A stretch of DNA of 64,000 bases from Actinomadura oligospora ATCC 43269 (GTDB lineage Bacteria > Actinomycetota > Actinomycetes > Streptosporangiales > Streptosporangiaceae). Position 1 is the stretch's first letter. Each line of letters opens with the position of its first letter. A program made the position numbers and the translations under genes. This document shows positions 42,421-50,854 of the stretch, piece after piece. The notes below the pieces were generated by a model. The model did not search any database. It was not told where the DNA came from and saw only the letters and a program-made list of their open reading frames with translations. The DNA lies in assembly GCF_000518265.1 (NCBI RefSeq), contig NZ_JADG01000016.1, positions 124,001-188,000 on the forward strand. The letters run 5' to 3'.

Positions 42421-43608
42421 TCAGTGTTCTAGGGCGTGTTTGATGAAGTGGTCCAGGTCTCGGCGGGGGAGGGAGCCGCCGTGGCCTGCTACTACTTCGC
42501 CTGCGCGGATGACGAGGACGGTGGGGACGCCCTGGATTTCGTAGCGGTCGGCTAGTTCGGGGGCGACGTCTATGTCGATGCGGGCGGTGGAGATGCGTTC
42601 GGCGTTGTCGGCGGCGAAGCGTTCGACTATGGGGCCGAACTGTTTGCAGGGGACGCACCACTTGGCGGTGAAGTAGGCCAGGACGGGTTTCTCCCCTGCG
42701 CGGGCGACCAGGCGGTCGAAGTCGTCGGCGTTCTCGATGGCGACGACGTTCTGGTCGCCGACGTGGGCGATGTCGCGGGGGGTGAGGGACGGGAGTTTCT
42801 CCGCCGGGTACCAGAGGCCGTTGATCTCGACGTCCGGGAGGGTGCGGATCAGGTCGAGGAGGTGGTCGGGCCTGAGCAGGTCGCCGCCGTCGGACGCCTT
42901 GACCTCCAGGACCTCCAGTTCCGGCAGGCGGGTGACGAACATGAAGTGGGACGGTTCGAGTGGGGTGTCCGTCCAGATGGTGAGGGACTCCAGGCCGTCC
43001 AGGGAGCCGAGGTTGTCGAGGCCGTCGGCGTTCAGCTCCTCGGAGAGCAGGCGCAGGGAGTAGAGGCCGTCGATGGAGCCGATTCCGGCGAGGGCGTCCT
43101 GGTCGGTGCTGCGGCGGGAGACCTCCAGGTTCATGAGGCCGGTTCCGGCGAAGCGCTCGAACCAGCGGCCGGGGCTGGTGTCGTCCTCGATGCCGAGGAT
43201 CTCGAGTTCGGGGAGGTCGGCGAGGCGGGCCAGGGCGGCGTCCTCGGGGGCGGGTTCCTCCAGGACGACCTGGAACAACTCCTTCTGGCGGGCCAGGCGG
43301 CCGAGGCCCGCGCCGAGGACGCCGGACGCGGCGAAACCGGCGAGGGCGTCCTCGGGCAGGTCGTCCAGGAACGCCAGGTCGCCGGCGGGGGTGCCGTCGG
43401 GCATCTCCAGGGACGCCATGTGCCCGGCGGGGACGGTCACCTCGCCGCGCGCGTCCACGAGCGTGATGTCGTCGTCCTCGGTGCCGACGGCGACGATCTG
43501 GATCTCGCCCACCGAGTGGTCGTCCGGGAACCGCAGGACGACGTCGCCCCGGTTCCACAGCCGCTCGTCGTACTCGGCGCCGTTCTGCCCGCTGCTCTGC
43601 TCGGTCAC
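42421..43608 (-). CDS. Thioredoxin fused to an N-terminal leucine-rich-repeat-like region
   Basis: 395 aa. Residues about 100-285 carry repeated L..L..L.L units (LADLPELEILGIEDD, LGSLDGLESLTIW, VTRLPELEVLEVKASD) like a short LRR solenoid. Residues about 290-395 are a thioredoxin domain with FTAKWCVPCKQFGPI (CxxC), the cis-Pro in GVPTVLVIR, and a normal C-terminal helix. No signal peptide, so cytoplasmic. The N-terminal part probably selects a protein partner for redox control. Confidence 0.88.
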   Translation of the reverse strand: MTEQSSGQNGAEYDERLWNRGDVVLRFPDDHSVGEIQIVAVGTEDDDITLVDARGEVTVPAGHMASLEMPDGTPAGDLAFLDDLPEDALAGFAASGVLGAGLGRLARQKELFQVVLEEPAPEDAALARLADLPELEILGIEDDTSPGRWFERFAGTGLMNLEVSRRSTDQDALAGIGSIDGLYSLRLLSEELNADGLDNLGSLDGLESLTIWTDTPLEPSHFMFVTRLPELEVLEVKASDGGDLLRPDHLLDLIRTLPDVEINGLWYPAEKLPSLTPRDIAHVGDQNVVAIENADDFDRLVARAGEKPVLAYFTAKWCVPCKQFGPIVERFAADNAERISTARIDIDVAPELADRYEIQGVPTVLVIRAGEVVAGHGGSLPRRDLDHFIKHALEH

Positions 43609-43687
43609 CCCTCGGTGATTCCGCGAGCCGGGCGGGGAATGCCCGACCTGCGGAAACGTGGCCGAGATTTGGAGAACCCGGGACGGT

Positions 43688-44863
43688 CTAGACGGCTTCG
43701 GCGGGCACCGGCGGACGCAGGCCCGGCGCGATGGCGAGGGTGATCGCGACGGACGCGGCGGCCATCACCGCCATCCCGGCGGACGGGCCGGTGAACTGGG
43801 CGACGGCGCCCGCGATCGTCGCGCCGACGCCCTGCATCGCCAGCATCCCCGAGGAGAACAGGCCGAGCGCCTGTCCGTGCAGGTCGTCCGGGGTGAGGGC
43901 CATGAGCCGTTCCTGGAGGAGGAGCGTCGCGCAGTAGCCGACGGACGCGATGGTGATCGCGGCGACCGCGACGGGCAGGGCCGGGTCGAGGGCGAAGACC
44001 AGGTAGGGCGCGGCGAGCAGGAGCCGCAGGTACGGGCCGAGGCGTTCGCGCCACTCCGGCCGGAGGAACCGTCCGGCGAACACGTCCCCGGCGAACATCC
44101 CGACGGCCGCGACGGCGAGCAGGATGCCCGCGTGGGACGGCGAGTACGGCACGAACAGCGACTCGCAGCCGACGATCAGGCCGTTCGGCACCCACATCGC
44201 GATGTACACGTACCGCCGGGCCGGGGACGTCAGCAGCCGCGCGTTCCCCTGCCAGGTGGCGGCGATCGACGGGCGTCCCACGGCGCGCGCCGGACGTACC
44301 GACAGCCCGAACCGCGCCGCGAGCGCCGACGCCAGGTACAGGCCCGCGCCGACCAGGACCGTTCCACGCGGTGACAGGAGCGCGACCAGCAGGCCGCCGG
44401 TCGCGAATCCGGCGATCTGCGTGAGTCCGCTCGACATGTTCAGGACCGACCGGCCGAGGACGTATCCGTCCTTCGGGAGGATGTCGGTGAGCATCCCGTA
44501 CCGGACGCCGCCCCCGATCGACCCGGCGAGCCCCTGGACGGCCAGCAGCGCGAACAGCGCCGCGACCGGCAGCCCCGGGAGCGCGACCAGCGCCGTGGTC
44601 AGGGCGAACACCAGGCCGGTGACGGTGAGGGCGGCGCGCGGCGGGAGCCGGTCGGCGGCCGAGAGCAGGGTGGTCGCGCCGACGAGCTGGGCGAACGACG
44701 GGCCGAACATCGCCAGCGAGGACAGCAGCGGCGACCGTGTCGCCTCGAACACCAGGGTGCCGAGCGCGAGGCCGCTCATCGCCATCCCGGCCGTGTTCGC
44801 CGAGACGACCGCGAACAGCGGCGTGTACTCCGGCGAACGGAACAGATCCCGATAGGTGCGCAT
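43688..44863 (-). CDS. MFS transporter (12 TM)
   Basis: 391 aa. Twelve predicted TM segments, short N terminus (MRTYRDLFRSPEY then TPLFAVV), LGRSVLNMSSGLTQIAGF in the middle and DLHGQALGLFSSGMLAMQGVG in TM10-11, typical of the efflux-type MFS subgroup near MefE/EntS. Substrate not predictable. Divergent from an ArsR/DUF5937 regulator by 61 bases containing an inverted repeat, so it is likely that regulator's target. Confidence 0.88.
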   Translation of the reverse strand: MRTYRDLFRSPEYTPLFAVVSANTAGMAMSGLALGTLVFEATRSPLLSSLAMFGPSFAQLVGATTLLSAADRLPPRAALTVTGLVFALTTALVALPGLPVAALFALLAVQGLAGSIGGGVRYGMLTDILPKDGYVLGRSVLNMSSGLTQIAGFATGGLLVALLSPRGTVLVGAGLYLASALAARFGLSVRPARAVGRPSIAATWQGNARLLTSPARRYVYIAMWVPNGLIVGCESLFVPYSPSHAGILLAVAAVGMFAGDVFAGRFLRPEWRERLGPYLRLLLAAPYLVFALDPALPVAVAAITIASVGYCATLLLQERLMALTPDDLHGQALGLFSSGMLAMQGVGATIAGAVAQFTGPSAGMAVMAAASVAITLAIAPGLRPPVPAEAV

Positions 44864-44899
44864 GATCTGGATTGTTCGGCGTATGGCCCGAGTCGGTTA

Positions 44900-44923
44900 A
44901 TGTTTCGCGGGGAGGCGAAACAT
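44900..44923. promoter_or_regulatory. Inverted repeat over the regulator's ribosome-binding site
   Basis: ATGTTTCGC (44900-44908) and GCGAAACAT (44915-44923) are perfect 9-bp arms around GGGGAG. The loop is part of the ribosome-binding site (GGGGAGG) of the regulator starting at 44925. It may be the operator shared with the divergent MFS gene, or an RNA hairpin that hides the ribosome-binding site. Confidence 0.7.
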
Positions 44924-44924
44924 C

Positions 44925-45905
44925 ATGAGCGAGTGGGTGATCGACGCGGACACCCTGGCGTCCGGTCGGTTCGTCCTGTCGCCGTTGGCCGAGACCATCG
45001 GCTGCCTGCGCGACCTCGAACTGGAGCGGGCCGGGCATCCCGGACGCCGGGTCTGGATGGACGCCGTCCTGCCCGCCTACCGCGCGCACATGAGGGAGAA
45101 CCCGGTCGCGCACCATATCGTCCGCGAGGGTCTCATCACCCTGAAGACCAGGTGGAACGCCGACTTCCTCACGCCGCCGCCGATGGGCGCCTTCGAGCCG
45201 TCCTTCGAGGACGAGCTCGCGGCGATCCGGGGGACCGCGCCCGCGCAGGCCCGCGCCGATCTGGAGGTCTCGTCCGGCGGCCCGCTGCCCGACATCATGT
45301 GCCGCGACGACCTGCCCGCGATCGCCGCCGACGCCATCGCCGAGGTCTGGCGCTACGCCGTCGAGCCGTTCTGGCCGCGCCGCCGACGCGTCCTGGAAGC
45401 CGACATCATCGCCCGCACCGGCCAGCTCAGCCGGGACGGCTGGGCCGCCGCGCTGGAGGGCCTGCGTCCCGGCATCCGCTGGCTCGGCGACGGCCGCCTG
45501 CGGATCAACGCCGCGGAGTACCCGCCGCGCGACGTCGCCGGCGCGCAGCTGTTCCTCGTCCCGATCACCTCGCCCAGGGGCTGGGTGAGCTGGGACGACA
45601 GCGTCCGCTACGCCAAGTTCTACCCCTGCGCGGGCGAGCTGGCCGCCCCCGACGGCGTCCGTGCCCCGCAGGCCCTCGCCCGCCTCCTCGGCGAGGGCCG
45701 CGCCGCCGTCCTGACCCTGCTGGACGACCCGAAGAGCACCACCCAGCTCGTCGCGCTGACCGGCCTCCCGCTCGGCTCCGTCGGCCGCCACCTCAAGATC
45801 CTCCTTGAGGCGCGCCTCGCCGACCGCCGCCGCTCGGGCCGCTCCGTCCTCTACTACCGCACCCGCACCGGCGACGCCCTCGTAGCGGCCCAGCTCACGC
45901 CCTGA
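44925..45905 (+). CDS. ArsR-like regulator with DUF5937-type N domain
   Basis: 326 aa, GGGGAGG before the ATG. The N-terminal 230 residues (LSPLAETIGCLRDLE, YAKFYPCAGEL) form the sensor region seen in DUF5937 proteins. The C-terminal winged helix reads TTQLVALTGLPLGSVGRHLKILLEARLADRRRSG. No metal ligand set is visible, so a non-metal signal is likely. Expected to control the divergent MFS gene and itself through the inverted repeat at 44900-44923. Confidence 0.88.
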   Translation: MSEWVIDADTLASGRFVLSPLAETIGCLRDLELERAGHPGRRVWMDAVLPAYRAHMRENPVAHHIVREGLITLKTRWNADFLTPPPMGAFEPSFEDELAAIRGTAPAQARADLEVSSGGPLPDIMCRDDLPAIAADAIAEVWRYAVEPFWPRRRRVLEADIIARTGQLSRDGWAAALEGLRPGIRWLGDGRLRINAAEYPPRDVAGAQLFLVPITSPRGWVSWDDSVRYAKFYPCAGELAAPDGVRAPQALARLLGEGRAAVLTLLDDPKSTTQLVALTGLPLGSVGRHLKILLEARLADRRRSGRSVLYYRTRTGDALVAAQLTP

Positions 45906-45945
45906 CCCGTCCTTCGAAGGCGCGGACGGCGGGTATTTTGGGGGG

Positions 45946-46701
45946 ATGATCGACGTGCCCGTTCAGTACTTTCCGGCGCGCGACGGCGTGCGGCTGGCCT
46001 TCCGGGAGCTGGGGGAGGGACGGCCGCTGGTCCTGATCCACGGCTACTTCTCCACCGCGACCGTGAACTGGATCCGGTACGGGCACGCCGAGGCGCTCGC
46101 CGACCTCGGCTACCGGGTGATCATGCCCGACCTGCGCGGGCACGGGGACAGCGGCAAGCCGCACGACCCGGCGAACTACCCGCCGGACGTCCTCGCCGAC
46201 GACGGGTTCGACCTGCTGGAGCACCTCGACCTGACCGACTACGTGCTCGGCGGCTACTCGCTCGGCGCGCGGACGACGACCCGGATGCTGGCGCGCGGCG
46301 CGACCCCGGTGCGGGCGATCCTCGGCGGCATGGGCCTGGCCGGGATCACCACGACCGAGGGGCGCGGCGACCACTTCCGGAACGTCCTGAGCAACCCCGG
46401 GACGTTCGAGCGCGGCACCGCCGAGTGGCGCGCGGAGGCGTTCCTGAAGACCGTCGGCGGCGACCGGACCGCTCTGCTCCGCGTTCTGGACACCTTCGTG
46501 AACACCCCGCGCGAGGATCTGGCGACGATGACGCTCCCGACGCTGGTCGTCGCCGGAGCGGACGACCACGACAACGGATCCGCGAAGGACCTGGCCACCG
46601 CACTCCCGAACGGCCGTTACGCCGAGATCCCGGGCAACCACATGAGCGCCGTGACGCGCAAGGAGCTGGCCGGGGCGATCGTGGAGTTCCTCGAAGGCTG
46701 A
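45946..46701 (+). CDS. Alpha/beta hydrolase
   Basis: 251 aa. Oxyanion region LVLIHGYFSTATVNW, nucleophile elbow GGYSLGA with the catalytic Ser, acid in VVAGADDHDNGS and catalytic His in IPGNHMSAVTRKEL. DLRGHGDSGKP is the usual strand-4 motif. Cytoplasmic esterase/lyase-type; substrate unknown. Forty bases after the ArsR-like gene on the same strand and possibly co-transcribed. Confidence 0.92.
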   Translation: MIDVPVQYFPARDGVRLAFRELGEGRPLVLIHGYFSTATVNWIRYGHAEALADLGYRVIMPDLRGHGDSGKPHDPANYPPDVLADDGFDLLEHLDLTDYVLGGYSLGARTTTRMLARGATPVRAILGGMGLAGITTTEGRGDHFRNVLSNPGTFERGTAEWRAEAFLKTVGGDRTALLRVLDTFVNTPREDLATMTLPTLVVAGADDHDNGSAKDLATALPNGRYAEIPGNHMSAVTRKELAGAIVEFLEG

Positions 46702-46711
46702 CCGCTTCCCG

Positions 46712-47476
46712 TCAGGCGAGGGTCGGGGTGTCGTGGGCGTGGCACCGGTCCACGGTGACGCCGCCGGAGTCGTGGGGGACGACCGAGCAGAGCGTCGGGC
46801 GGCGGCGCCTGAGTGAGGTCACCTGGAGGACGCCGTCCACGACGCGGGCGTGGTGGTGCCGCCAGAGCAGGTGGAGGGCGCCGCACGCCGGGTGGCGGGC
46901 GGCGAGGTAGCCGAGCGCTGGGTCGTGCGCGACGACCGGCCCGGACGTCGTGATCGCCTCCGCCGCCGAGGCGCGGACGACCGTGATCAGGCTGGGCGCG
47001 ATGATCTCGGGCAGGACGGCGTCCAGCTCGTCCCGCGCTCCGACGACGACGGCGCCGCTCCCCGCGGCGAGCCCGACCGCGCGTTCGTTGAGGGCGCGGC
47101 GGCGGGACTCGTCCACGACGTCCGCGCCCGGGGGGAGGATGACCGCATACGGACGACCGCGATCGAGCGTCCGGCGGTCCAGCATGGACGGCCCGGCCTC
47201 GATGACGGGCAGGCGTGACGGCGCGGCCACGGCCAGTGCGGCGCGCAGCGTCGCGGTCTCGGCGAGCCACAGGGACGGTTCGCGCGTCGGACGGAACGGG
47301 CTGCCCAGCGGGCAGAGCCGGAACAGCTGGTCAGCGAGCCCGGCGGACGCGGCGGGCGCCGGTTCGTCGAGCCGCCGCCCGGCCGCCGCCCACTGCTCGC
47401 GGTAGTACGGGACCTCGGAGAAGGCGCGCGCGACGGCGCGGCGGCGCGCCGCCTCCCAGCGCTGCACGGTCGTCAT
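46712..47476 (-). CDS. Hypothetical protein with PaaK/CapK-like N terminus
   Basis: 254 aa. The start RRAVARAFSEVPYYREQWAAAG resembles the N-terminal helices of phenylacetate-CoA ligase/CapK-type adenylating enzymes, but the protein is far shorter than those (about 430 aa) and lacks their AMP-binding P-loop. The rest (LLWRHHHARVVDGVLQVTSL) does not match a known family. Divergent from the FemAB-like operon by 64 bases, so it may belong to that pathway. Confidence 0.6.
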   Translation of the reverse strand: MTTVQRWEAARRRAVARAFSEVPYYREQWAAAGRRLDEPAPAASAGLADQLFRLCPLGSPFRPTREPSLWLAETATLRAALAVAAPSRLPVIEAGPSMLDRRTLDRGRPYAVILPPGADVVDESRRRALNERAVGLAAGSGAVVVGARDELDAVLPEIIAPSLITVVRASAAEAITTSGPVVAHDPALGYLAARHPACGALHLLWRHHHARVVDGVLQVTSLRRRRPTLCSVVPHDSGGVTVDRCHAHDTPTLA

Positions 47477-47540
47477 GGCGGCTCCGGTTCCCTGCTCTCA
47501 CCCGTGGACGTCGCCGAACATTAGATGCCACACTGCGCGG

Positions 47541-48599
47541 GTGATCAAGGGTTTCAGGATCGGGCTCTTCGATCCGCGGCGCGACCAACACCCCCCTGGC
47601 TGGGCGGACTTCCGCGCGGCGGAGGGACTGAACGCGGTCTGGTCGCAGGATGTCCTTCGCGGCCTCGCCGACGGCATGCGGACGCCGCCGCTGCTCGCGG
47701 TCTGCTCCGACGAGCAGGGCGTCGCGGGCGCGGTCTGCGGCGTCTACCTGGGGTTCCGGAAGGGCAGGCCGCGTCCCTGGCTCGAGCCGCTGATCCTGGA
47801 CCTGCGGCTTCCCGGGCAGAGCGGCCCGCCCTGGCACTTCGCCGAGCGGGTTCCCGCGGACGCGCGCCGCGCCCTGCTGCGGCGGGTCGAGCGGCTCGCG
47901 ACGCGGCGGCTCGGACCCGGCTGCCTGGGCGTCGTCTACCGTCCGATGTCGGACGACCATCTGCGGCTCGTCGCGCGGCGGGGGACGTTCACCCTGGCGT
48001 CCACCGAGGGCGCGGAGATGCCGCTCGGCTTCGGCTCGGTGGACGAGTGGCTGCGTTCGCTCAGCAAGAGCCGCCGCACCGACCTGCGCCGCCAGGTCCG
48101 GATGATCGACGCCGCCGAGGACCTGGAGGTCGAGGTCGGCGTCCGCCGGACCGACCTCGACACCGGCGAGATGGCCCGGATGCACGCCGCGCACACCGGC
48201 AGGCTCGCGCGCCGGTTCGACGTCCGCGCGCCGCTGCCGGTCGAGTACTTCCGCGCGCTGTGCGGACGCGACGACGTGGCCCTCGTGTCCTACCGGGAGA
48301 AGCCGTCCGGGCGGCTGCTGGCCTGGGGGACGCTGCTGTTCGCCCGGACGACGCCGTCGCTCGGCGCGTGGGCGGCGCTCGATCCCGAGGAGGGCGGGCG
48401 CAAGCACCTGTACTTCGACCACTACGTCCGGCTGATGGGCCTCGCGCTCGAATCGGCGGGGGATGGGCCGGGGGAGGTCGGTGGGGGTGTTCCGACGCTG
48501 ACCGGCGGGCAGGGGATGGCGGAGATCAAGAAGTCGCTCGGGTTCACGCCCGTCCCGATGCACACGCTCGTCGTCCCGCGTCCACTGGCCGGGCGGTGA
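47541..48599 (+). CDS. FemAB/GNAT-like acyl- or aminoacyltransferase (paralogue 1)
   Basis: 352 aa from GTG 47541. N-terminal and C-terminal GNAT-like halves. Conserved family points: FGSVDEWLRSLSKSRRTDLR, RLLAWGTLLFA, KHLYFDHYVRLMGLAL and GMAEIKKSLGF near the end. This layout belongs to the CelD/BioF2-like and FemX-like acyltransferases that modify cell-surface glycans or peptidoglycan. It overlaps its downstream paralogue (GTGA). Donor and acceptor unknown. Confidence 0.8.
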   Translation: MIKGFRIGLFDPRRDQHPPGWADFRAAEGLNAVWSQDVLRGLADGMRTPPLLAVCSDEQGVAGAVCGVYLGFRKGRPRPWLEPLILDLRLPGQSGPPWHFAERVPADARRALLRRVERLATRRLGPGCLGVVYRPMSDDHLRLVARRGTFTLASTEGAEMPLGFGSVDEWLRSLSKSRRTDLRRQVRMIDAAEDLEVEVGVRRTDLDTGEMARMHAAHTGRLARRFDVRAPLPVEYFRALCGRDDVALVSYREKPSGRLLAWGTLLFARTTPSLGAWAALDPEEGGRKHLYFDHYVRLMGLALESAGDGPGEVGGGVPTLTGGQGMAEIKKSLGFTPVPMHTLVVPRPLAGR

Positions 48600-49627
48600 G
48601 CCTGCGGGCGCGGGTGATCGATCCGCTGGCCGAACCGATCCCGGACGAATGGGACACGTTCGTCGGGGATCAGGGGCTGTCGGCGGCCTGGCGCGCGACG
48701 GTGCTCGGCGCGCTGGCCTGGTGCACGCGGCACCGCATGGTGCTGGCGCTGGTGACCGACGCGGGAGGGACGCCGTGCGCGCTGTTCGCCGGACGGCACG
48801 TCCTGCTCGGCCGTCCGTACCGGTATGAGGAACGCGCCGGACGGACGCGTTTCGTGCCCGGCATGCTGGAATGCCACCTGCCGCCGTCGGTGACCGCGTC
48901 CGGGCACGCGTTCCACCCCGATCTGGACGCGTCCGGACGGGCCGCGGCGGTCGCGGCGTTCGAACGGGCCGCATCGCGCTTCCTCGGTCCGGCGCTCATG
49001 GGGATCGTCCACCGGCAGGTCGCGGAGCCGGACCTCGACGCGTTCCGGGGGCGCGGGCGGGTCGTCCGGCCGGTGCTGGCGGAGAGCGTGGTCGTCAACG
49101 AGTGGGACGACTTCGACGGTTACCTCGCGAGCCTGCCGCGCCGCGACCGCAAGAACCTGCGCCGCGTGCAGCGCCTGGTGGACGAGGACCCCGGCGTCCG
49201 CACCGCCGTCGAGCCCCGGCTGGACGGCGTGGAGGCCGCGCGCCTGTCCCACACCGTCCAGCTCAAGTACTCCGGGGACGGGCGGCGCGGGCCGAACCCG
49301 CTGCCGTCGGTCTACAACGACCGGCTCGGCGGGCTGCCGGGCGTCCGCTACTTCACCTACCGCGAACCGGGCGGCGCGCTGCTCGCCTACGGCCTGCTCA
49401 TGGAGGACGGCCCGGTGCAGCGCTGCATGGGCTGGGGCAGCCTGGACGCCGTGGACGGCGGTCGCTCCAACCTGTACTTCGACCACTTCCTGCGGCAGAT
49501 CGCGTTCACGGTGGAGCGCGACAGCGACCGGCTGATCATGGGGAAGACGATGACGGAACTCAAGGAGCGGTTCGGGGCGAGGAACGAGCCGCTGTTCGCG
49601 GTCGCGGGCGCGCGGAGGTTCCGGTGA
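48596..49627 (+). CDS. FemAB/GNAT-like acyl- or aminoacyltransferase (paralogue 2)
   Basis: 343 aa from GTG 48596 overlapping the preceding stop. Matches paralogue 1 in plan: FDGYLASLPRRDRKNLRRVQ, GALLAYGLLMEDGP, SNLYFDHFLRQIAFTV and LIMGKTMTELKERFGARNEP. The two proteins share the LYFDHF/DHY strand and the K..LG-type end and are distant duplicates. Probably acts on the same surface polymer with a different acyl group. Confidence 0.8.
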   Translation: MSLRARVIDPLAEPIPDEWDTFVGDQGLSAAWRATVLGALAWCTRHRMVLALVTDAGGTPCALFAGRHVLLGRPYRYEERAGRTRFVPGMLECHLPPSVTASGHAFHPDLDASGRAAAVAAFERAASRFLGPALMGIVHRQVAEPDLDAFRGRGRVVRPVLAESVVVNEWDDFDGYLASLPRRDRKNLRRVQRLVDEDPGVRTAVEPRLDGVEAARLSHTVQLKYSGDGRRGPNPLPSVYNDRLGGLPGVRYFTYREPGGALLAYGLLMEDGPVQRCMGWGSLDAVDGGRSNLYFDHFLRQIAFTVERDSDRLIMGKTMTELKERFGARNEPLFAVAGARRFR

Positions 49628-50532
49628 GGCTCATCGGGCGGCGGCGCACGCGTGAGGTCCCTGATGTGGACGACACCTGCCTGCAATGCGGACGGCCCGG
49701 CACCGATCTGCTGGCGGCCGACGCCGAACGGGTCCGGCAGTCGTGCCGGGTGTGCGGGGCCGTCCTGACCTCCCCGACGTCGCGGCGGCTGCGCTCCGCC
49801 GAGAACGTTCCCGACGTGCCGGACGCCACGGACGAACCGCTCGCCGCGTACCTGCCGCCGGACATGCTGGCCTGGCTGCGCGACAAGCACGGCCCCGACC
49901 TTCCGGACGCGCCGGACAAGGCCGTGATGACCGCCTGGCACACCGCCTACGACGAGTTCACCGCGCGGACGGCCGAGGACGGCGACCCGCGTCCGCCCAA
50001 GTTCGGCAAGGTCGTCGGCGCCCTGAACGCCGCCTGCTTCGACGTGGACCTCGCGCTCGGACGGCTCGTCCCCAAGGGCGGCGACGCCGACCGCGAGATC
50101 GCGCGGGAGCGGGCGGAACACCTGCTCCGCTGGGTCGCGGGCCCAGGCCGCCCGGACACCTGGATCGCCACGGCCACTGCCGCGCCGAGCCCCGCCGCGC
50201 CGAGCCCCGCCGCGCCGAGCCCCGCCGGGTCGGCCGCCGCCGGAGCGGGCGCCGCCGGGGCGGGCGCTTCCGGGGTGGACGCGGACGTGGTCGAGGCGTC
50301 GGAGATCGAGGGGATTCTCGCGTTGCCTCAGTTGACCGACGCCGTCCGGGCGGGTGGGGACCGGACGCTCCGCCGGGCGCTCTTCGGGGTCCAGAAGGGG
50401 CCCGCGCTGGCCGACGTCGTCGCGCATTTCGGTGAGGAGAAGGTGCGCGAGGCGCTGCGCGCCCACGCGTCGGACGGTTCCCGTCCGCTCCTGGCCGCAC
50501 TCACCGAACGGTTGGACGCCGCCGCGCGCTGA
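49624..50532 (+). CDS. Zinc-ribbon protein with helical C domain
   Basis: 302 aa from GTG 49624, overlapping the previous stop. N-terminal CLQCGRPG and SCRVCGAV form a four-cysteine zinc ribbon (residues about 18-49). A helical middle (KFGKVVGALNAACFDVDLALGRLV), an Ala/Pro repeat linker (AAPSPAAPSPA, coded by 15-bp repeats) and a second helical part (LTDAVRAGGDRTLRRALFG) follow. Last gene of the operon, ended by a strong terminator. Function unknown; could be a scaffold or regulator of the acyltransferases. Confidence 0.75.
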   Translation: MRLIGRRRTREVPDVDDTCLQCGRPGTDLLAADAERVRQSCRVCGAVLTSPTSRRLRSAENVPDVPDATDEPLAAYLPPDMLAWLRDKHGPDLPDAPDKAVMTAWHTAYDEFTARTAEDGDPRPPKFGKVVGALNAACFDVDLALGRLVPKGGDADREIARERAEHLLRWVAGPGRPDTWIATATAAPSPAAPSPAAPSPAGSAAAGAGAAGAGASGVDADVVEASEIEGILALPQLTDAVRAGGDRTLRRALFGVQKGPALADVVAHFGEEKVREALRAHASDGSRPLLAALTERLDAAAR

Positions 50533-50540
50533 CCGTAACC

Positions 50541-50574
50541 GACGAACCCGGGCGAGAAAACGCCCGGGTTCGTC
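50541..50574 (+). terminator. Terminator of the FemAB-like operon
   Basis: A perfect 14-bp stem (50541-50554 with 50561-50574) with loop AGAAAA begins eight bases after the stop codon. Confidence 0.9.
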
Positions 50575-50854
50575 CGTTTCCCAGTGCATTGAGTCACGCG
50601 ATGATCACCAGAACGGAATTATCGGCCGTGAACAAAGGGGGCGGCGAACCTTAGCCGCCGGAACCGTGAAAGGCAATACCGCCCGGCATGCAGGAAAAGG
50701 ACAGCGAACGCCGTTCCGCGGGCCGAATCGGCCTTGGTACGTTCTCCACAATCACACCCATCGGCCCGTCTCCGGTGATCCTGGAGGCGGGTTCGCGCTG
50801 CATGGAAATGCAATGACGCATTGACTCAGCGTAGTGGACAAAGGAGTGCGAGCG
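50575..50854. other. A/T-richer leader of the second surface-cluster operon
   Basis: No gene of acceptable quality. Notable: TGAGTCA (50590-50596) and TGACTCA (50822-50828), each other's reverse complement, in near-identical surroundings (GCATTGASTCA); a GGCGGC/GCCGCC hairpin at 50640-50659; and TGCAT-GGAA-ATGCA at 50799-50812. Ribosome-binding site AAAGGAG at 50840-50846 sets the next start. Probably promoter plus a regulated 5' leader. No riboswitch class that I know is matched. Confidence 0.45.

Noticed and set aside
37050..43608. Integrative element or prophage
   Set aside because: No integrase, transposase, tRNA att site or phage structural gene found; island nature is inferred only from gene type and base composition.
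50575..50854. c-di-AMP or cobalamin riboswitch in the epimerase leader
   Set aside because: I could not place the conserved core sequences of either class; only generic hairpins are present.
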